Source: Deroplatys truncata
Taxonomy: Eukaryota > Arthropoda > Insecta > Mantodea > Mantidae
Length of the DNA stretch: 64,000 nucleotides
Assembly: GCA_030765065.1 (NCBI GenBank)
Contig: CM060975.1
Location: 164,024,993 to 164,088,992 of the forward strand
Direction: 5' to 3'
Shown here: positions 59,758 through 64,000 of the stretch, one piece after another
Layout of the letters: each line of letters begins with the position of its first letter
Position numbering within the stretch: the first letter of the stretch is position 1
Notes under the pieces: model-generated
What the model saw: only the letters and a program-made list of their open reading frames with translations
Database searches by the model: none
What the model was told of the DNA's origin: nothing
Translations under genes and position numbers: made by a program

Positions 59758-62549
59758 ACATTACTTTTTATATCTACTATAGGTAAATGATAGGTAAAGC
59801 ATATATAGTGTAGCTATAGCTGTAAATGATCAGTAAAACCGACCGTGCTTAAACTGCCAGCAGAGGAAGCTGATACATCTCTTGCATATACAAGAAACTG
59901 AAAAGTTCTTGACGAGAAGGCTGCACCTTTACCACAGAGGTTCCCAAACTTCCCAATATAAGCAACAAATAGTATCAATGGAGAAAACCCACAGACACTC
60001 ATAACTGATTAACATATCATAATGGTGATGGGTGTAAGTAACACACTAGTGTAAGAACGGATAGAGAAATAGTCATCACTAGTCTGTGGAGGTGTTCTTC
60101 TACTGGGGTCGGTAATTAAGGTGATCACAGATAACAACATTACTTTCAAATCGTATAAATTGTTTCATTATAATGCCACTCTTCCAAATTATGGATGAAT
60201 GTGTCATATCAAATTTTATGCACATGAAAAATCGATTAAGAGTAATTGAATGGGTGTCACAAAACGGGCTCATCATCAATTTAAAAAATAAATGTCACAT
60301 GCTTCGATCTACTAAAGAAACTGCAATACACATTTTCTGAGTTCAGTTGATCTTAAAAAAATCTGTGTGATAAGATACAAAGCTTGTAATTTAATGTCAG
60401 TTCATGGAAATATAACATTTTATTTTAGCAAAATTAGGCTCACTTGGTACTTTAGACAGGGACCCGCGCAGATGGCGTGACTGTATAAGATGGCTATATT
60501 GCTATGTTATTTCTCTGTGTGTTTGAATCTTTGGGCAACTTTTGTTTTAGATTTGCAATGGTTGGCTTTTCTTTGTTCTAACAAAATGATGTTAGCCCGT
60601 TATTGTAAACATCCGTTCAATTGTAGCCCTAAAATTGATTGAAACACACCAAGACATGCCAAGATCTATGGTGTAAACCAATGAAGCCCAACATTGCCTC
60701 TCAAAAGCTAATAAAGCCACATTTTCGTCTTACCCCAACTTTTTCGTTTTGTTATGAAGTGTTTCCTATACACTCACTCACTGACGGCTGTTCGCAATGG
60801 CATGCCACAAGGTAACCAAACATTGGAGTTTGGGGAGCCCATGACCACATGAATATGTCATAGCTCTGCAAACAATGCCTGGGGATAAATCCGCCCTCCC
60901 CTTTTCGCTTAAGGTTTGGCATCACTGATGTTGACGGTGAGTCTGACTGGGAACACTTCTGTACTCAAGCCAGAACGAACGCGCTGAAGCAAGGAATAAA
61001 AGCTCCAAAAACAGCTTGGGCACGGCGTTCTGGTGCACATAATATTTTAGAATCACTTGGGATAACCTTAGGAGGCTAAAGGACTATTGAATCATTATGG
61101 CCAGTGTACTGCTGTGAGCTCAAGAAGGCTTTAGCAGCATGTTCATTGTGAGACAAGACATTTCTTGGACTGCTCACAGCGGAAAGCGTGAGCGTTTTCT
61201 CATGCCACTTCGTCCATTCGTCCCTTCGTCCTACTCTCCGTTTCCCCCTTAAAATTGTTAATACATCACTAGCCATCTCTCCTACCCTCGGCATTATTCA
61301 CTCCTTGAGAAAGAACACTTTAATTCAGGTATTGAGAAAACGACGAGGGTGATATGATAAGAAGCCGTAGCTTCAATATGGCTACCTTGTGCCCATGTAT
61401 TGTTTGAGCATCAGTGTCGACTATGTGTGTGTGTGTGTGTGGTTTGAGTTTATCTCTCTCCTGGTCGAAGTGTTTTTAATTTCCTTTCCTGAAGCCGCGG
61501 GATAGAGCAAATGTCGAAGATGAGCATGAGTTTAAGTTGAAAATTATAAGATCTGTGTTGAGCACTGAATATTAAGTATTTCTTGTGGGCAATAAATATA
61601 CGATACAATATTTCTCGTTTACCACCGATCAGGCATTGAAAAATATTAATTTCGCTGTATAAATTTGACTGGAGTTAGTAATTCATAGTCTAACGGTATC
61701 TATAAAGCATATGAAGTATTTAAACGCTAAATTTGGAAGACGATTCGAGACAAAGCCTCGTCTTGAACTGAAACTCAACAAAATGTTTCATTCTATTAAT
61801 AGTAACTCATATTACCCATAAATCAAAAGGGAAGAATATGATTTTTAATCTGATTACAATTATAATCTCGATTCAGTTTGGTATGGAAGAGACGCAACGT
61901 TGAGAATTCCTTACGGTTTTAAACAAAAAAGAACAGCTCCAGCAATCTGTTCATCATGTACGAAAATACAGTTTAGTTAACATTTTGACAGCTTACACGG
62001 AAAAGATTTTCCTTGATTCGTCAGTAAAATGCGTACATATTCTTCAGGGTACACATCTGCTATGTTGTAGCTGCTTTTACGAAATCACAAAACTCTCCTC
62101 TCGTTTAACAACAGTACGAACTACATTCTGGTTCAAGGATCATGTATAAGGTGGACCAACATCGTAATAGCAAGATGTGACTATATTCACACGAAAGGAT
62201 GCAAGACGCATGCATGATAAATTCAGCTCAATATAGCTATTTCAGATCGAGTAGCTTTCAACCCGTACTCTGGTACATAGGATAGGCAGATCATCACTGT
62301 TTACCTAGCATTTTGATAACTGATTGAGCATTGGCAAAGAACACTAAAATCTACAGGCAGTACTTCAGAGAGGACGCAGCCATTTGTTGTCAATTAATTA
62401 ATAATTATTATTTCTGTATTAATTGCCGTATAATATATTTACGATAGAATCGACAATACCAAGTAGATTTACTTCAAATGCTGTAGTAAGTCAAGTATTT
62501 TAAAAAGGTATAATATATGTAAGTCCATTAAGTACATTGTACAAAATAA

Positions 62550-62555
62550 TTTATT
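62550..62555 (-). terminator. Polyadenylation signal of gene 3
   Basis: AATAAA on the minus strand about 90 bases past the stop codon, as in gene 2. Confidence 0.7.
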
Positions 62556-62645
62556 GCCATAAAGCGTATTACATAACATATTTACAATAATCTTATTCCA
62601 GGCTAATGGCAGTGTCGACTTAATGACAACTAACTGTAGCTCATC

Positions 62646-62903
62646 TTAGTAAGGTCCTTCCAGCCCTCCTCTCTGTTGAGGTCCGCCACGAGCATAGCCC
62701 CCAGCGCCGGTGTCCTCGTAACGAATTCTGGGCTTGTAACCCTCAGGGTTAGCTTCATACTCTACAATCTGGAGTCGGCCATCGGGAAGAAGTACTCGGT
62801 AAGAACCCTGAGCCTGCTCATCCTGACGGGCTTCTTCCTGAGAGAATGCGGCCCCAGACTGAGCATCCTCAACTTCGTAGGAGAATTCGTAGTTTGCTGG
62901 TTC
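62646..62903 (-). CDS. Gene 3, exon 3: RR chitin-binding domain
   Basis: Acceptor CGCAG before GAACCAGC; ends GLEGPY and TAA. Carries Asn where gene 2 has Asp in the EYEAD stretch, an unusual change in this conserved motif. Confidence 0.94.
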   Translation of the reverse strand, partial: EPANYEFSYEVEDAQSGAAFSQEEARQDEQAQGSYRVLLPDGRLQIVEYEANPEGYKPRIRYEDTGAGGYARGGPQQRGGLEGPY

Positions 62904-63930
62904 CTGCGAAACATAAATCGAATATTTCACCTTTGTGCACTGTCAAAGTGAAGGAGAAATGAATTTAAATGAGTGAGAAAACACTGAAGCAGCACTACAG
63001 TTATTTTCATAGAAATGATTTAGTTCTATGACTATCTAAATTCTGAGCACGTCCTGAAAGGTTTCCTTCCAAAACATACTGTCTTTGAGTGTAGGACAAA
63101 TGATCAAAAGTATAAACAATTTCCTTAAAATGATTTAATTTCAGCACACATTATGCTTAGAGAACAATGGGCATAATGAGAGACAACAATTAATACGAAG
63201 TCTACTGATCCAATCCATGAACATAAAAAGTAGTATTACTTACGGCCAAGTCAGCCTCGCGAGCCAGGTTCCTTGCATAAGCTGCAGCATAACCACCATC
63301 AGCAGAATAAATCGAGTTCGCAGGAACTCCGTATTGTGTTGAGAGAGCGCCAAATCTGCCTGAAGCGATAGGAACGCCATACTGATTGGAAGGAGCACCG
63401 CCAAAGGCTCTGCTTGATGGGGCGGGAGCACCATACTGAGCTGACAGAGCACCATTGAAGGATCTTCCAGAGGCGGAAGGAACGCCATAGCGCGTTGAGA
63501 GAGCACCACCAAAGCGAGCTGAAGCACCACCGAAGCGGGATGAAGCTGAAGGAGCACCATATCGTGTAGAGAGAGCGCCACTGAAAGAACGGCTTGATCC
63601 AGAAGTACCAAAACCGCTCAGAACTCCAGATGCTCCACCGACACGAGCCGAAAAAGCAGGGGCACCATATTGGCTAGATGGGATACCACCAAAAGAATGG
63701 GCAGAACCGGATGGGACGCCATATTGGGTTGAAGGAGCTCCACCAAAACGGGCCGCAGCAACCCCAGGTGCGCCATACTGTGTGGAAAGAGCTCGATTTG
63801 CGATAATAGGAGAACCATACTGGCTGTCAGGTGTTCGAACTCCGTTCTGGCTGGGTGGCAAGTAAGAGTTTGGTATCGGAGGTTCTGCAAGAACGCCAGC
63901 AAGTGCCACTGAGATGACAAGAAGCAGCAT
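62646..63930 (-). CDS. Pro-resilin-like cuticle protein, gene 3 (exons 2 and 3; exon 1 outside)
   Basis: Near twin of gene 2. Coding exons in the window: 63244-63930 (229 codons) and 62646-62903 (85 residues plus stop), joined across a 340-base intron with GT/AG ends. Exon 2 opens MLLLVISVALAGVLA, then EPPIPNSYLPPSQ and nine YG(A/V/S)P motifs; exon 3 is the RR-2-type chitin-binding domain. By analogy with gene 2, a three-codon first exon and TATA promoter should lie a few kb beyond the right edge. The protein differs from gene 2 at 11 of 229 residues in exon 2 and 1 of 85 in exon 3, and no break is seen, so both copies look functional. Confidence 0.9.
63244..63930 (-). CDS. Gene 3, exon 2: signal peptide core and YGAP repeats
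   Basis: Acceptor TTTTACAG before ATGCTGCTTCTT; donor GTAAGTAATA. 229 codons with no indel relative to gene 2. Confidence 0.94.
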
Positions 63931-64000
63931 CTGTAAAATAAATAAAGTAAATTTAGTAACATGACAGACAAATGAGCGGCAGTTTCACTCTGTTTATAAG

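Larger units (their letters stand above)
58095..64000. repeat. Segmental duplication block 2 (continues past the window)
   Basis: Counterpart of 35245-39650. It is longer because a solo LTR (58188-59237) and a SINE-A (about 59465-59757) were inserted here only. The remaining sequence matches block 1 in order, including the diverged MITE, the intergenic part and the exons of gene 3. Confidence 0.85.

Noticed and set aside
1-64000. CRISPR arrays, bacterial operons, rRNA genes
   Set aside because: No regularly spaced direct repeats with unique spacers, no bacterial gene organisation and no rRNA-like sequence were seen.

Overview
This 64 kb window looks like nuclear DNA of an insect with a large, AT-rich, repeat-filled genome. 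The evidence is three intron-containing genes for resilin-like cuticle proteins (elastic YGAP repeats plus a Rebers-Riddiford chitin-binding domain) and a dense mix of insect-type Ty3/gypsy, LINE, SINE, MITE, hAT and mariner relics. A hemimetabolous (cockroach- or stick-insect-like) genome is a guess from element content and intron size, not something the sequence proves.

Layout. 1-11152: relics of one Ty3/gypsy family. A plus-strand pol remnant is followed by an LTR and gag, and this meets an inverted copy (protease, gag, leader, LTR) head to head. 11492-17752: MITE copies, one split by a 5'-truncated LINE that carries a SINE and a (CTA)n tail. 17772-25200: a minus-strand IS630/Tc1/mariner relic with DD82E-like spacing, a tRNA-derived SINE and two complete minus-strand MITEs. 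25874-32425: pro-resilin-like gene 1 on the plus strand (three coding exons, long first intron). 34056-34596: a GC-rich SINE with clear target-site duplications. 35245-39650: block 1 of a segmental duplication. It carries the last two exons of pro-resilin-like gene 2 on the minus strand, whose first exon and promoter lie at 43339-43425. 43851-58091: mostly transposon relics (MITEs, SINEs, a hAT, a possible LTR, a mariner relic with a GC-rich insert, and an inverted MITE pair). 58095-64000: block 2 of the duplication, with the last two exons of gene 3. This copy gained a solo LTR and a SINE after the duplication.

The three genes form a cluster, with gene 1 convergent to genes 2 and 3. Each encodes a secreted protein: a signal peptide split by the first intron just after three codons, an elastic repeat region rich in Tyr, Gly, Pro and Ala, then an RR domain on the last exon. 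The products should be laid down in chitinous cuticle, where tyrosines can form di- and trityrosine cross-links. The promoters of genes 1 and 2 share a 13-base motif just upstream of the TATA box.

Long stretches (15879-16979, 17772-19260, 20690-22990, 32440-34046, 45500-47790, 53560-55480) show no gene that I can support.
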